64,000 bases of DNA from Lonicera japonica (taxonomy: Eukaryota > Streptophyta > Magnoliopsida > Dipsacales > Caprifoliaceae): positions 22,153,901 through 22,217,900 of the forward strand of contig CM038469.1 in the NCBI GenBank assembly GCA_021464415.1. The letters are read 5' to 3'. The notes under the pieces were generated by a model. That model worked only from the letters and a program-made list of their open reading frames with translations, searched no databases and was not told the origin of the DNA. The number at the start of each line of letters is the position of its first letter. The first letter of the stretch is position 1. The position numbers and the translations under genes were made by a program. Positions 10,681-23,556 of this stretch are shown here, piece after piece.

Positions 10681-13305
10681 ATATATACTTATACGCAATA
10701 ATACGACGTCGTTTCTTTAAAAAAAAAAAATAGTAAAAAAATTAAAAAAAAATTAAAAAAAACCTTAAAGAAAAACCTTAAAGACAAATTTTAAGTTACC
10801 AAAGAAAAATCAATTTTGTTTTGTTCCCAAATAAAAGCCCCGCTCAAATATATGATATCAAAACCCTCGTCTCCTTCTTGAATCCATAAACCCCTCTCTA
10901 TCTCCATCTCCATCTCTAATCCCTAATCCCTAATCCTTCTCTTCACCTTGAACCCTAGGATCCTCCACAGCCAACGTGCTCACGCTCATCACCATCAGCA
11001 CCGTCGCTCACCACCACCGTGAGAAAGGTACTGCTCTCTCTCGCCCTCTATCTCTTTCTCGCTTTCTCTCGCTATTGCTTAGTATCAAGTTTGTATCTCC
11101 TATTTCACTGTATCTTAAGTCTATGTATTGTGTATTTGTGTATGTATCAATTCATATGAAATAGTCCTGCAACAATCAATAGAAGTAACAATTTCTTATT
11201 TAATTAGGGTAAAACCATAAAGATTATATATATACATGTACTTATTCGCTGTTGCTTTGCTGATCCTATTTTTTTTTTTAATACTTTGTTGCTTTGATAG
11301 TGTTGCTTTGATGCTCCTTTTTTTTTAATACTCTATTGCTTTGATACTGTTGCTTTGCTGCTCCTTTTTTTCTTTTTTAATACTCTGGTACTTTGATATT
11401 GTTGCTTCGATGCTCTTTTTTTTTTTTTTTAATACTCTATAGCTTCGATACTCAAGCAAGCTTTATATATATATATATATAAAAGATATATATATAAAAG
11501 CTTCTGTATGATTAGATTAATTTAATCAAACCCCTCGTTAATTTTCAAAACATGGAACAAGCAAGCTATTACAAAGGGTGAAACAAGCAAGCTTTGATAC
11601 TTTAATGAAACCCCTCGGTAGTAAATTAAATCACCTACACCCTATACTCTGTTGCTTTAATACTTTAATGAAACAAGCAAGCTTTAAAAAAAAAAATTTT
11701 CAATCTTTTAATACTCGGCCACTGTATAATTCTATGTATACAATTTGCTTTGACAAATATTGATTAGTTTTGGTAGGTCTTCTACTAATTTAATTACATT
11801 TTTTTTTATAAAAATTAAAGAAAAAATAATATTTTTATAGAATCTTTAACTAGATAGAGAATTCTTATATATTAGGAGAAGAGGGATGGGTTTAAACTTG
11901 ATGATCAATTAAAAATCACACCTTGTCTGCCATATAAAAAAAATGTGAAATTAAATCACCTGCAGCACTAGTAAATTAAACTAATCAAACCCCTTGTTAA
12001 TTTTTCAAAACATGATCATCTTTACTTCCAATGTTAATTAATACTAATGCTTTTCCAAATGCAATCCTTTTCCTGAGACAAAACCATGATTCCACATTAT
12101 AATACTGTGTATTTACTTTATAGCTGAAATTGACTTGAATCCTTTGGTTTTTGTGATTTTTAGTGTTTTGTTCTTGCTATCAATGTGTTTGTATAAGAAG
12201 AACCTATAAGAAGAACCCAAATTTCTGGCATAATCAAATTTTAATTACCGAATGCAAAGGAACCTGTGTATCTTAAATTTGCAGCAAATACAACAAAAAG
12301 GGTGATAAAAGGCCTTTACGTGGTGTCAAAACTTTAAAACATCATAACTTTGCACTCGGTTGTCCGTTTGAGGTGATTTTTTTTAAATCGCTTATTTTTT
12401 CAAGATCTAAGCACTGGAAACAGCCAAAGGCGGTTTAGGTCATCAATTTTTGAAAAAAAAAGGTTGTTTTCCACTAGTTTGAGGCATTTTTATACACTTT
12501 GCATTTTGACCCGTACCGTTTTACAATTTAAACAAGGAGGATAGTAATTCTAAAATTATGGGCAGTCTATTTTTATATTTCTATAGTGCTTCAACATGAA
12601 TTAAAGGAGGAATAAGACCGAGTAAATGAGATGGAGTGTTACTGAGTAAAATGGTGTGTGTAATTTGCGCCGCCTTATTTTTTTGTTGATGATCCTAAAT
12701 TTTCGGGTTCAAATCATGCAACACATTTTTTTTTTTTTTGATTAATGCTTCAATTTTATATGTATTAATTTTATTTTCTATTGCATATGTACTAATTAGA
12801 AAACTCATAATCAAGTAATATCATTTTTGTTTAACGTGTGTTTTGGCTGGTTTTATGACAGGCTGAAAGGGTTCTTAGGTATTTGAGAGAACAAATTAGA
12901 CAAGGCTTCCTCCAGTACTTGAAGTCCTTAGAGAAAGGTAATTTTGATATGATTGAATATTACATTATATATTATACTTGCCAACAAAAATGGTTTGGGT
13001 TTTGGGTATATTATATAGGAACATGTGTTTTGATGGTTTTTACAAAGTGGTTTCGAAATTTAAGAGTTTTAATATTTATGATTTGGGATTTGCTTATTTT
13101 CCTATATATATGGATTCCTTTCAAGTATTAAAAAATTATTGGAATAGTTTTTAGGACTATTTTTATCCATTAAGTTCGTTAAATAAATTTCTAATTTAAA
13201 ACAAGATACTTATTATAAAGATGCTTATATAGTTTAATTTAGGTTTTATTGTGCTTGTTAATGATGATATCTTTTGTGCTTGATATTTCATTAGGTTAAA
13301 TATCT
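10681..13305 (+). other. CACTA 5' non-coding region with a candidate leader exon
   Basis: From about 10851 there is a CT-rich leader-like stretch (CCCTAATCCCTAATCC repeats). A degenerate minisatellite with words such as GTTGCTTTGATACT lies at about 11240-11450. A possible 76-bp exon at 12862-12937 is bounded by AG (12860-12861) and GT (12938-12939) and reads AERVLRYLREQIRQGFLQYL without stops. It could be an untranslated or captured exon of the transposase transcript. The remainder is AT-rich intron-like sequence. The exon is a suggestion only. Confidence 0.4.
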
Positions 13306-15625
13306 ATGGATAAAAGTTGGATTGAACTAGCAGATAGATTATCAGTAGCATATACGGATGGAGTTGAGAAGTTTTTTGAATTTGCTTATGCTAAAAAACA
13401 ATTTGATTCGCCTATCTATTGTCCATGTAAAAAGTGTGTCAATTGTTACCAATTTACACGGGATATTGTGAAAGAGCATATACTTGTGAATGGTTTTTTA
13501 CGCAAGTATACGAATTGGACTTACCATGGAGAATCTTATGTTTCTTTGAGTGAAAACCAAGATAGAGATGGAGACAATATATCAATAGATTTAGATACAT
13601 GGGATGACATGGTAGAAATGTTAGAAGAGGTGATAGGGATGCCGGGAATGGATAGTAATAGTGGGCCTAATGAAGAAACTAAATCTTTTTTTAAACTTAT
13701 GGAAGATGCTAAAACTGAATTGTATCCTGGTTGTAAGAAATTTACGACTTTCTCATTTGTTGTTCGTTTACTACATATCAAGGTTTTATGTGGATGGACA
13801 GATAAATCCGTTACAATGTTATTGGAGTTATTGAATGAGGCTTTTCCTGAGAATGTTAAATTGCCCACTTCCTACTACGATGCTAGTAAAATAACTTCTA
13901 ACATGGGTTTTAATTATGAAATTATGGATGCAAGCCCTAATCATTGTATGTTGTTTCGGGAGGAGGCTAAGTATTTTGATACATGTGAGATTTGTGGTGA
14001 GTCAAGATATAAACAAGGCGATCAACTAATTGAAGGTAAAAGGATACCTGCACAACAAGTAAGGTATTTTCCATTAAAACCGAGGTTGAAGAGATTGTAT
14101 ATGTCATCAAAGACCGCTTCTCTAATGAAGTGGCATGTTGAGGAACGCCCAAATGATGGCGTGCTGAGACATCCAGCAGACTCACCTGCTTGGAAAGCCT
14201 TTAATAAGAATAATCCTCTTTTTGCTAGTGATGGGCGAAATATTAGACTTGGTTTAGCATCTGATGGATTCAATCCATTCAGGACTATGTTTATTGCTCA
14301 TAGCACATGGCCTGTTGTGCTTATACCATATAACTTGCCACCGTGGTTATGCATGAAACAACCATTTTTTATATTGTCAGTGCTTATTGATGGCCCCAAA
14401 GGACATGGTAATAAGATCGATGTTTATCTTCAACCATTGATCAATGAGCTAAAGGAGTTGTGGTACGATGGTGTAAATACATTTGATGCATCAACAAATC
14501 AAATGTTTCAATTACATGCGGCCTTATTGTGGACAATCAATGACTTTCCTGCCTATGCTAACTTATCTGGTTGGAGTACAAAAGGTGCATTAGCTTGTCC
14601 TAACTGTAATAAAGAAACTCGATCTTTTAGGTTGAAAAATGGGCATAAATATTGTTATATGGGGCATCGTCAATTCTTGATACCAGCCCATAAATTTCGA
14701 AGAGATCGGGTATCTTTCGATGGAACTCGTGAATTAAAAAGCAAGCCAAAGTCATTGTCAGGGTCCGAGTTGTTACAACAATTGAATGACATTCAAATGC
14801 TAATCGAATATAAGAACGATGATTTGATCAAGAGGAGGGAGAGAGTGGAGGAAGAGGGAGAACTTCAAAAGTTATATAATTGGAGGGAAAAAAGTATCTT
14901 TTTCGAACTTCCATATTGGGAGTATAATCTCATTCGCCACAACCTTGTTGTAATGCATATTGAGAAGAATGTAAGCGATAATGTACTTTTTACTCTATTA
15001 GGGACCCCTGGAAAGTCTAAGGATAACTTAAACTCTCGAAAGCATCTTGAAGTGTTAAAAGTGTGTGCATTTGAAAGACCGTACTATATCGGGTCTGAAG
15101 AGTCACGATAGCCACATTCTAATGCAACAGCTATTACCTTTGGCTATTCGCACAATCTTGCCTAAGAATGTGGTTGAAGCCTAATTGAATTGAGTAATTT
15201 TTTTAGACAATTGTGTTCTAAAGTTAATAAAATGTCCGATTTGGAGAAACTTCAAGGTCGCATTGCCATGACTCTTTGTTGGCTTGAAAAGATCTTTCCA
15301 CCTTCGTTTTTCGACATAATGGAACATTTTCCCTTTCATTTAGCCGAGGAAGCACTAATTGCTGGGCCAGTGCAATTTCGATCAATGTACCCAATAGAGA
15401 GGTGCGTATATATACAATATAAATCTACTTACTTTAAAATTTAAATTATATTATATTTTAATTATTTTTAATTTATAGGCATCTACTATCATTGAAACAA
15501 TATGTGCGCAATCGAGCTCATCCGGAGGCATCGATTGCAAATGGGTACATAATGGAAGAATGCATGACTTTTTGTTCAAGATACTTAGATGATGTGGAAA
15601 CCAAGTCTAACCGACCAGTTAGAAA
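13306..15625 (+). pseudogene. CACTA transposase (TNP2-type), degenerate 3' half
   Basis: The open frame 13306-15111 (601 codons) begins with a Transpos_assoc domain (residues about 3-78; cysteines in CPCKKC). The TNP2 transposase core follows (about residues 125-480; LASDGFNPF, DGPKGHGNKIDVYL, and a zinc-binding-like CPNC). It encodes the DNA-cleaving enzyme that recognises CACTA ends. After residue about 585 a deletion of roughly 50 residues relative to the family and a frame change occur; the conserved HDSHILMQQLLPLAIR resumes in another frame at 15101. Two stops follow near 15181-15198, then DUF4218 sequence at 15190-15402. An intron (15403 to about 15479, GT...AG) follows, and a second DUF4218 exon ends abruptly at about 15625-15633 where element B sequence begins. 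The protein is therefore non-functional. Confidence 0.85.
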
Positions 15626-15633
15626 CTTTTTAC

Positions 15634-16451
15634 TCGATTTGTCTCGTTTCTGATATGCTACTGGTGACGGGCTCCTCTCGTGTCGATCCGACTATTCTGA
15701 GTTTGATTTACCATGCTAGAAATGGGGAAGCTATAGTGCCTATCGTTCTTGCAGAGACTTTGAATGGCCTAGATGACCTCAAAAGTGGAGCTTCCCCCTT
15801 CCTCAGGGGAAGTCCGCGCTTACTATACATGTGGCTATTGGAGCGTTTCCGATCAGTGGGTTTTAATGGGGTTCGACTTGACAACCCGACATACTTCTTC
15901 CGTCGTCCCCTCTTTGGTGCCTTGACCATGTCTTCCTCTGATTGGACGGTGTGGTTTTCAGAGAATTTTTGGGCTATTCGGTGGAGCATTCCTTGGTGGA
16001 AGCTGAGGGCGATAGTGCTTAGTACTGGGGGGTAGAATTACGTTCGGCTCCGTGGGCTCTGGTTCACTTCTTTTTATCTCCCAGGACGTCTTCTTCGGCA
16101 ATTTAACATCCCTCATGGCATTCCCCTTAGCCTGAACAACTTCTCTTCCGAGTCTAAATTTCTGACCCAGCATGTTTCTTCATCGGTGGAGAGAATGTGG
16201 CGTGCTCGACTGACTCGTCAGTTCAACTATGCTTGTTTTGGTATTTTCGAGCCTCTCCGGGTTGACATCATCCATTCTCGTTGGGGTTCTCTGGAAGAGG
16301 AGCTGATTGACAACCCTTTCAAATGGAATGGTTTCGGTTTATGGATTCCGAGCCCACATAGGAAAGCACAGTCCTTGCGTACCAGATTCTGGATGAGGCT
16401 CGAATCGACTTGGCTACTGAGGACCCTGCTTGGCCAACCCCTAGGGATTAG
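15634..16451 (+). pseudogene. DUF7745-like antisense gene of element B, 5' truncated
   Basis: Homologous to the minus-strand gene of element A at 32772-33600, beginning at the segment LVSDMLLVTGSSRVDPTILS. A stop (TAG, 16033-16035) interrupts it, after which homology continues (LRGLWFTSFYLPGRLLRQF). A one-base loss near 16320 shifts the frame, and a stop follows in the shifted frame. The end LATEDPAWPTPRD and stop at 16449-16451 match A. The promoter and first third are missing because of the deletion that also truncated the CACTA element. Orientation is opposite to the gag-pol of B, as in A. Confidence 0.7.
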
Positions 16452-16642
16452 GTCTTTCTGTATGATGTATCTCCTTTGTAACTTTCGGTGTTCTGAACCA
16501 CCTTAATAATAAACAAGGGACCCTGTTTACGAGAAATGAATTTCTTTACAATATTTTAAACCGGGCCTGACGTCACTTCTCAGGTTGCCTACGTTCCCCT
16601 TTTGATTTTTCCAAAAACATAATTTTGAGTTGGGGCTCAGGT

Positions 16643-17896
16643 TTACGTAGTTCTTATCACACATGTTACATCTATTGGTAATAACTTTTTCAGTTGATCC
16701 ATGTTGACTGGAGAATGCAGTAACTGTCCATCCAAATCAGCGAGTATAGCGGCACCCCCTGTATTAATCTCTTTGACGATGTATGGCCCTGTCCACTTCT
16801 GACCAAACTTTCCCCTTGGGTCCCTGGCTGGTTCTCGAATTTCTTTCAACACTATATCGTTCTTATTGATGCCCCAAGTTTTTACTTTCTGGTTAAAGGC
16901 TCGAGCGATTCTCTTTTGATACCCTTGGTGGTGATATGCGGCTTTCAATCTCTTCTCATCTAACAATGTCAGCTCGTCATAACGTGCCTGGACCCATTCC
17001 AGCTCATTAACTTGATTCTTTAACATTACTCTGAAGGAGGGGACTTCTAATTCAACAGGGAGGACTGCTTCCATCCCGTATGTAAGTGAAAATGGGGTTG
17101 CCCCGGTAGAGACCCTTTTAGTGGTGCGGTATCCCCACAATGCGTTTGGTAATTTCTCTGGCCAGTCCCGACAGGTGTCGGTCATCTTGCTCAGGATATT
17201 CTTCAGATTCTTGTTGGCGGCCTCAACTGCCCCATTGGTTTGTGGTCTGTATGACGAAGATCTGTGTCGGGTAATACCGTATTCCTCCATGAATGTATTA
17301 GCTTCTCCTTCGAAGTGGGTGCCGTTGTCCGAGGTAATTTCGTGTGGGACCCCATACCGGCAAACAATATTCCTTTTGATGAATCGGGCAGCTTTCTTGG
17401 CATCCAGGGTCTGGTAAGACTCGGCTTCCACCCATTTGGTGAAGTAGTCGATGGCCACTAGTATGAATTCATGGCCGTTGCTGGCTTTGGGCGAAATCTT
17501 CCCAATGATGTCGATTGCCCAGGTTGCAAAAGGCCAGGGAGTAGTCATGTTGTACAATTCTTTCGGAGGAAGCTTCTGGGATCTAGCATAAATTTGGCAT
17601 TTGTGACAACGGCGTACGTGGTTAACGCAATCATTTTGCAGGGTAGACCAGAAATAACCTTGTCTGATGATTTTGCGGGCAAGTGTATGACCGCTCATAT
17701 GAGGTCCGCAATCGCCCCCATGTATCTGATCCATCATTTTGACGGATTCTTCTTCGGTGAGACATTGAAGATGGGTCCCATTGTAGTTCCACTTATACGA
17801 TCTTCTGGCACAAAATATGAACCCTGATGCTAATCTTTTGAGTGCGACCCGCGTTTTCTTATTTGTTTGCTTGGGATACCGATGGTTCTTCAGCAA
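16643..17896 (-). pseudogene. Integrase domain of element B
   Basis: An open stretch of 417 codons forms the C-terminal part of the polyprotein. It has an HHCC zinc finger (HMSGH, then CHKC about 35 residues on), the DDE catalytic core (D in WAIDIIG, D in SDNGTHF, E in GAVEAANKN), and a C-terminal domain with GPYIVKEI and LADLDGQ. No chromodomain is present, consistent with the Tat branch. All three acidic catalytic residues are intact in this copy. The upstream boundary is a stop at about 17897, so the polyprotein is broken. It ends 190 bp from the convergent DUF7745-like gene. Confidence 0.88.
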
Positions 17897-17949
17897 GTCC
17901 AGATGTCGTAAAACCAGGCAGTTGAATCCCCACTTTCTTCATTTTCTAC

Positions 17950-20250
17950 CTAAAAGGCCATGCAGTATACTAGTCCTAGTCTTCTTTGTATGGTAAGAGT
18001 TATTTCTTCCATCCCTTCCGGGATATCGATCATAGATGCCAGGGTTGCTAGTGCGTCAGCAAAACTGTTTTGTGTTCTGGGGATATAGTAAAACTCCGAA
18101 TGATCAAATCTCCCCGTGACCTCCTCCAATCGGGCGAGGTATGGTATTAACTTCTCATCTCTGACCTTCCATTCTTGTAGCACTTGGTGGATTACTAATG
18201 CCGAATCTCCGTACACTTGTATTCTCCGTATACCCCTTTGGAGTGCAATCACTAATCCAATTATACAGGCTTCATACTCGGCCATATTATTGGTGCAGGA
18301 GAAATCTAGACGATACGATACCGGGGAGTTAGTTTGGTATGGAGAGACCAACAGGATGCCTATTCCATTCCCGTTTCTGTTGGCAGCCCCGTCGAAGTAT
18401 AATTTCCAGTCTTCATCGATCTTGACATTTTTGATAGTTTCATCTGGGAATTTGGCTTCTTCTAGCATGTCCCCCAAAATTGGATTGTGGTCCAGGTAAT
18501 CAACTATGACCTTGCCTTTAACTGCCTTCTGGGTCATGTAGGTGATGTCGAATTCGGAGAGCAAGAATAACCATTTTGCCATACGGTTCGAGAGAGCTGG
18601 CTTTTCGAAGAGATATTTCAACAGATCAACTCGTGATGCCAGGATGACCGGGAAAACCAGCATGTAGTGCCGTAATTTCTGTGTTACCCAGATGAGAGCG
18701 GCGCATGACTTCTCTAACGGCGTGTAGTTTATCTTGAATGGGGACAATTTTTTGCTGATGTAGTAGATAGCTTGCTCTTTTCGGGTATCAATCATATGTT
18801 GGGCCAGCATAGCTCCTGCAGCTAAATCCATGACTGTTAGGTATAAGATTAGTGGCAGTCCGATCTGTGGTGGGGCTAATACTGGGGGATTGGAGAGATA
18901 GTCCTTGATTCTATCAAAAGCCTCCTGGCACTGATCGTCCCACTCTTCCGGTGAAGATTTCCTCAAGAGTTTGAAGATGGGGTTGCAAGTCTGAGTGAGC
19001 TGAGAGATGAACCTACTGATGTACTGCAAATTACCCAAAAATCCCCGAACTTCTTTCTCGGTACGAGGCTCAAGCATTTCTTGGATAGCTCGAACCTTGG
19101 CAGGGTCTACCTCAATTCCTTTCTTACTGACAACATAGCCTAGGAGTTTTCCCTTGGTCACCCCGAACAAAAATTCCTGCGGATTGAGTCTCATCTGGTA
19201 CTGGCAGAGGCGGTCAAAAAAGGCTCGTAAGGCTGGTACATAGCCTTCCCTTTCTTTTGACTTGATTATCATATCTTCCACATATAATTCTACTTCTTTG
19301 TGGATCACGTCGTGGAAGATAGCTGTAGCTGCCCTCTGATATGTTGCCCTGGCATTCTTTAGCCCGAATGGCATAACAGTGTAGCAGTATGTTCCCCATG
19401 GCGTGATAAATGGTGTTTTATCTTGGTGATCTGGGTGCATTTTAATCTGATTATACCCGGCAAAACCGTCCACAAATGACTTCAAGGCATGGTTGGCAGT
19501 ATTATCTATTATCAAATTGATGTCGGATAATGGAAAATCGTCTTTTGGGCAAGCTTTATTGAGATCTCGGTAATCTACACACATGCGAACCTTCCCATTT
19601 GCCTTTGGAACGGGCACAATGTTGGCTAACCATAAAGGGTACTCGATCACCCGCAAAAACCCTACACTCAGTTGTTTCATCACTTCTTCTTTTACTTTCA
19701 GGGACCATTCTGGCGTAAGCTTTCTCAATTTTTGCTTGACGGGTCTGAACTCCGGCTTGGTGTGTATCTCGTGCATGACTATCTGACTATTCAAACCTGG
19801 CATATTCGCATAAGACTAGGCGAAGACATCCACGTACTCTTTCAGAGTTTGTATGAATTCCTTTCTTTCTGTCACACTTACACTTGCCCCAATGCGGACC
19901 TCTTTTCTTTCCTCTTTTGTCCCGAGGTTAATCCCAAGAGTGTCTCCTTCCTCGCTCTGTATACGCTGTTCCTCTCGTTTAGGGTGTTCGTTTAGTCTTT
20001 CTAACTCCATATAAGCAATTACATAATTAACATTAAGAGGATAACGCAACACAGAGTCCTCTTCGTTAATAACAGTTCTTACAGGTACAAGTTTGAAAAG
20101 TAAATTTAGTAAAGACTCTTCCCAACCCTTTCCCCCACTCTTATCTTTCACCCTTACAATTTCACTCTTTCCCCCCTTTTCCTGATAATCTGGATCAGCG
20201 TCTATCAAGTGTATAGGGTCATCTCTTGGCTCGTCATCCCCTAGAGCCAT
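17950..20250 (-). pseudogene. Reverse transcriptase, RNase H and archaeal-type RNase H of element B
   Basis: Two open stretches (20250-19816 and 19803-17950) are separated by a TAG that replaces the tryptophan of FAWSYADMPGL. RT has VCVDYRDLN-type and MPFGLKNA motifs. The catalytic box reads YVEDM at about 19268-19290 instead of YVDD, so the first metal-binding aspartate is lost. A degenerate Ty3-type RNase H follows (around LYLTVMDLAAGAMLAQ, ALIWVTQKLRHYM). Then comes a second RNase H with YFDGAANRNGNGIG, AEYEACIIGL and YGDSALV, the archaeal-type domain typical of Tat elements. The function is reverse transcription in the virus-like particle; this copy would be inactive. Confidence 0.88.
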
Positions 20251-23200
20251 GATGTCAAAGAGATCTCCAATCCATTCTTCGCTTTCATTTTCCTTGTCTT
20301 CACTTTCTTTTTTCGGTTCGATCGTTAACTTGGTAGAGAAGCTGTGTAAAATGCTTTCTTTGAGATAGAGGTCTTCTTCATAGAAGATTTTCCATCCTGG
20401 AAGGTTATCTCCATTGCTGTTTCTCCAAGACTCCTAAAAACCGCAAAAGGGGAAGTCTTCTCCTTCTTTGACGAAAAACCCATTCAGAGAGCTAAAACTC
20501 GGATATTGATGCCCTCGGATCCTTTTCTCTTGGTTGTCTTCCTCGGTGTGTTGGTACCCCAACCCTTCTTTTTCATGCCACGTTACTGATTCTAAGGCTT
20601 GAAGCAATCCGAGTTGTCCCATTCCCAGACTGGCTCCAGGTAAGTATTTCATCTTTCTCAGCATGTTCGCGATCTTGGTGCTGAGACCGGGGATATTATC
20701 AGGGGGCAGATACTCGATTCTCTGGGTGGTGAGAGCTTGTACTTGAGGCTCATAAGAAAAGCCACCCAACTGTATGCTTTGACTCCCGATGCCCAAAACA
20801 AGTAATTCCAGATCTGCCAAGGTCCTCTCAGGATCTCCTTGGATGGTGATTACATTCCCTTCGAATGGTATCTTGATCTTCTGATGTAAGGAGGAGGGGA
20901 GCGCTCCTATGTTATGTAGCCATGCTCTTCCCAACAGGAGGTTGAAACTGGAAGGAATGTCTACTATTTGGAACTCGGCTGAAAAGTTTCCGGGACCGAC
21001 CATGAGATCTAGCTTTAGGGAACCCAGAACGGCCCTCCTGGTATTATCATAGGCTCTAACGGTCACAGCTGACGGAGAAAGCTCTGAGTCTAAGATACCC
21101 AGACATTTGGCGGTCTTTAGGGGACAAACATTTATAGTCGACCCGTTGTCGATGAGAACCTGTGGCAAGATTTTTCCTCGAGTTCGGACAGTAATATGAA
21201 AAGCCAGACTGTGTTTCTTCCCCAATGGAGATAAGTCTTCATCTGAAAATGATAGACTTCTTTGGACTGTAAGTGACCCAATCATGTTTGGCAGTTGTTT
21301 GGGCGTAGAGTCTGGCGATATGACAGCCTCATCTAGGAGTTTGATGAAAGCGGTCCTGTGAGGTTTGGAGGCGACCAGGAGGCCCCAAATGGTGATGTGG
21401 GCCTGGGTTTTCTTCAACTGTTCCAACACTCGATCTTCTCCTACTTCCTTAGAAGGTGGTGTTTTCTCTGCATCCATTAGCGGTGGCTGATATACCCTTC
21501 CCGAACGGGTAATTTGCTGTATCCAAAGGGATGCTGGGTCTGATCCCTCTGAAACTTCTGATGATTCTGGTTCTGTCGACCAACTGAAGGCTTTGGGGGA
21601 GGTTTCTGTCATACAGATTGTTTCCTTAGGGGGGGCTCGGGGTTTCCACGGTTGTTTCTTCTTGTCTTGGGTCCATCCTATCCCAGTTTTTCCGGGATTG
21701 GTCTTGATTGTGAGTGGTTGTGGGATCCCCGGATTAGTCTTTCCTAACCCCTGCTCGGGTAGGAAATTCATTTTAGCCATCCATTGGTTGATTATTGGAT
21801 TGAGGCCTGGGGCCACTCGAGCCTTTGTTGGTAGCACAACTGGTGTGTTGTAGGCTGGGTCGACTCGGATAAGTCTTACTGGATCAAAGCCTTCTTCATC
21901 AGTGGTCAAGGCGTTAATTCCTATACATGGAGCATGGTTGGGAAGGGGGTTGTTGGTAACATTGGGCCTGCCTGGTGCGAGGATGGTTCCGGCTTCAATG
22001 AGGTCTTGAATACGATGGCAAAGAGCCAAGCAGCGTTCCGTGTCATGGCCCGCTGCTTGATGGTATGCACAATTCTCATTCATTCTCCAGGTACTGGGAA
22101 TAGGGTTCGGTGGAGGACGTGGGTTGAGTGGGGTGACTAGTCCGGCCTTTCGGAGTAGTTCCAAGCTTTTGACTAGGGAAGTGGGATGGGTACAGAAATT
22201 CCTTTTTTTCCTGACTTCGGTGCTCGAAGAATCTCCTTGCGTGGGCCAATTCATTAGAGGTACTTGTGGTGGCTGTTGAAACGAGTTCTGTTGATACGGG
22301 TATGAGCCTATTTGGTTAACGGTTGGAGTGGCCATCTTTCTCCCTGCGTATGAGGCTTTCTTGGTATCATTCTCTGCTTTCTTAGCCAACTCTTCTTCTA
22401 CTTGTGACCCCATGCTTAACAAGGCTCTGAAGTGTGGGAATACGTGCTTTCCCATACTACTTAATACAACTGGAGTAAAATTCCTCTTTATGATTTCCAA
22501 CTGTTCTTCTTCATCGGGCCGTTTGGACATTTGGGAGGCCATCTCTCTCCAACGCGTGACAAAATCGCTAAAGCTTTCTTTCTCACCTTGCTTGGCCATT
22601 TCCAGGTGCTTGCGGGTAATTTCCAAATCTTCGTTGGACCCGTATTTATTCATGAACACCTTGACAATATCTCCCCAAGTCTTCGTGTGGTGTCTCTCCA
22701 GATCAAAAATCCATCTCAGGGCGGCCCCCGCGAGAGTCTTGTGAAAGGCCTAAGCTAATTCCGGTTCTCCATAACACGACATTTGCATGGATCTGAAGTA
22801 GGATTGAAGATGGGTTTTAGGGGGTGTGGTTCCTGTGAATTTGGTGATAGAAGGGAGCTTGAATCCCTGAGGTAGTCTTGCTTCTGGGTAGAGAGAGAAA
22901 GCATTCATATCTGTGATCTCATCCGCCCATCTTATCAGAGAAATCCCTCTTTGCAGAACCTTCATCTGCTCTTTCAGTTTCTTCATTTCTTCACTCTTTC
23001 TTGACACCTCATCGGGCTGTTCCCGAGCTATAACCGATTCTTCATACACTGCCAGGAGTCGGTTGATGTCTGGGTACTCATTAGGAGGGGCTACTAGGGC
23101 CAGTGGTGGAATAGGCCTTGCGGGGACTTGTGGCCATGGCTGGTATTGGGGATCAAGGCCTTGCTGAGGTTGCGGCCAGATGATGGGTGGCTCCTGTTAT

Positions 23201-23556
23201 TGGTAAGTGGGTCCTGAATCCGGGGCCCATTGATTCTGATTGTTGGGATCGGTCTGAACGGGACCGGCCACGACAGGGCCTGTTTGAGGTGGATTGGTTC
23301 CTTGAACTGGGGGAAGTACTTGCGATGACTGCCCTTGATCTCGATTCGGTGGTAGTCGTTCAAACCCCTATGGCGCGACTCGCCCGGCTGACAACTATTC
23401 TACTCAAACTCGGGTACTCTGTTGCTCATTCGTGAGGTTTGCTAGATTCACACTGAAGGTCATTAACAAACGATGCATCTCGGCTAAAGTTGGCTGAGCT
23501 GCAGACGCCTCGGCTAGGCTCTGATCTGTCTCTTGATTTTTGCGTCCATCGACCAT
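20251..23556 (-). pseudogene. Gag and protease region of element B
   Basis: Gag starts at the ATG at 23556 (MVDGRKNQETD), with early stops in the frame near 23400. It then has a Q/P-rich segment, the Retrotrans_gag fold (about 22950-22400, LPQGFKLPSITKFTG, LRWIFDLERHHTKTW) and a knuckle of the form C-x2-H-x4-H-x4-C (CAYHQAAGHDTERC). Two glycine-rich G-patch-like stretches (FLPEQGLGK, GASLGMGQLG) flank the aspartic protease, whose active site reads LIDNGSTINV near 21140-21160. The reading frame is interrupted at about 22747 and 20433. Gag and pol appear to form one polyprotein. Confidence 0.82.

Larger units (their letters stand above)
10459..15633 (+). mobile_element. CACTA (En/Spm) transposon, right end deleted
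   Basis: The left terminus CACTACAAGAAAAATAG is a standard CACTA end and is followed by subterminal repeats with GTCACAAAT/GTTACAAAT-type words. The coding region has a Transpos_assoc domain, a TNP2 transposase domain and part of DUF4218. The sequence then changes abruptly at about 15634 into the DUF7745-like gene of element B, with no right terminal inverted repeat and no 3-bp duplication to compare. By comparison with A, roughly 4.7 kb of B was lost along with the CACTA right end, so one deletion probably spans both. Confidence 0.85.

Noticed and set aside
20434..22758. Plus-strand open frames inside the gag-pol region of B (for example 21593-21853, 22328-22744)
   Set aside because: Shadows of the minus-strand polyprotein; the conserved protein motifs are on the other strand.
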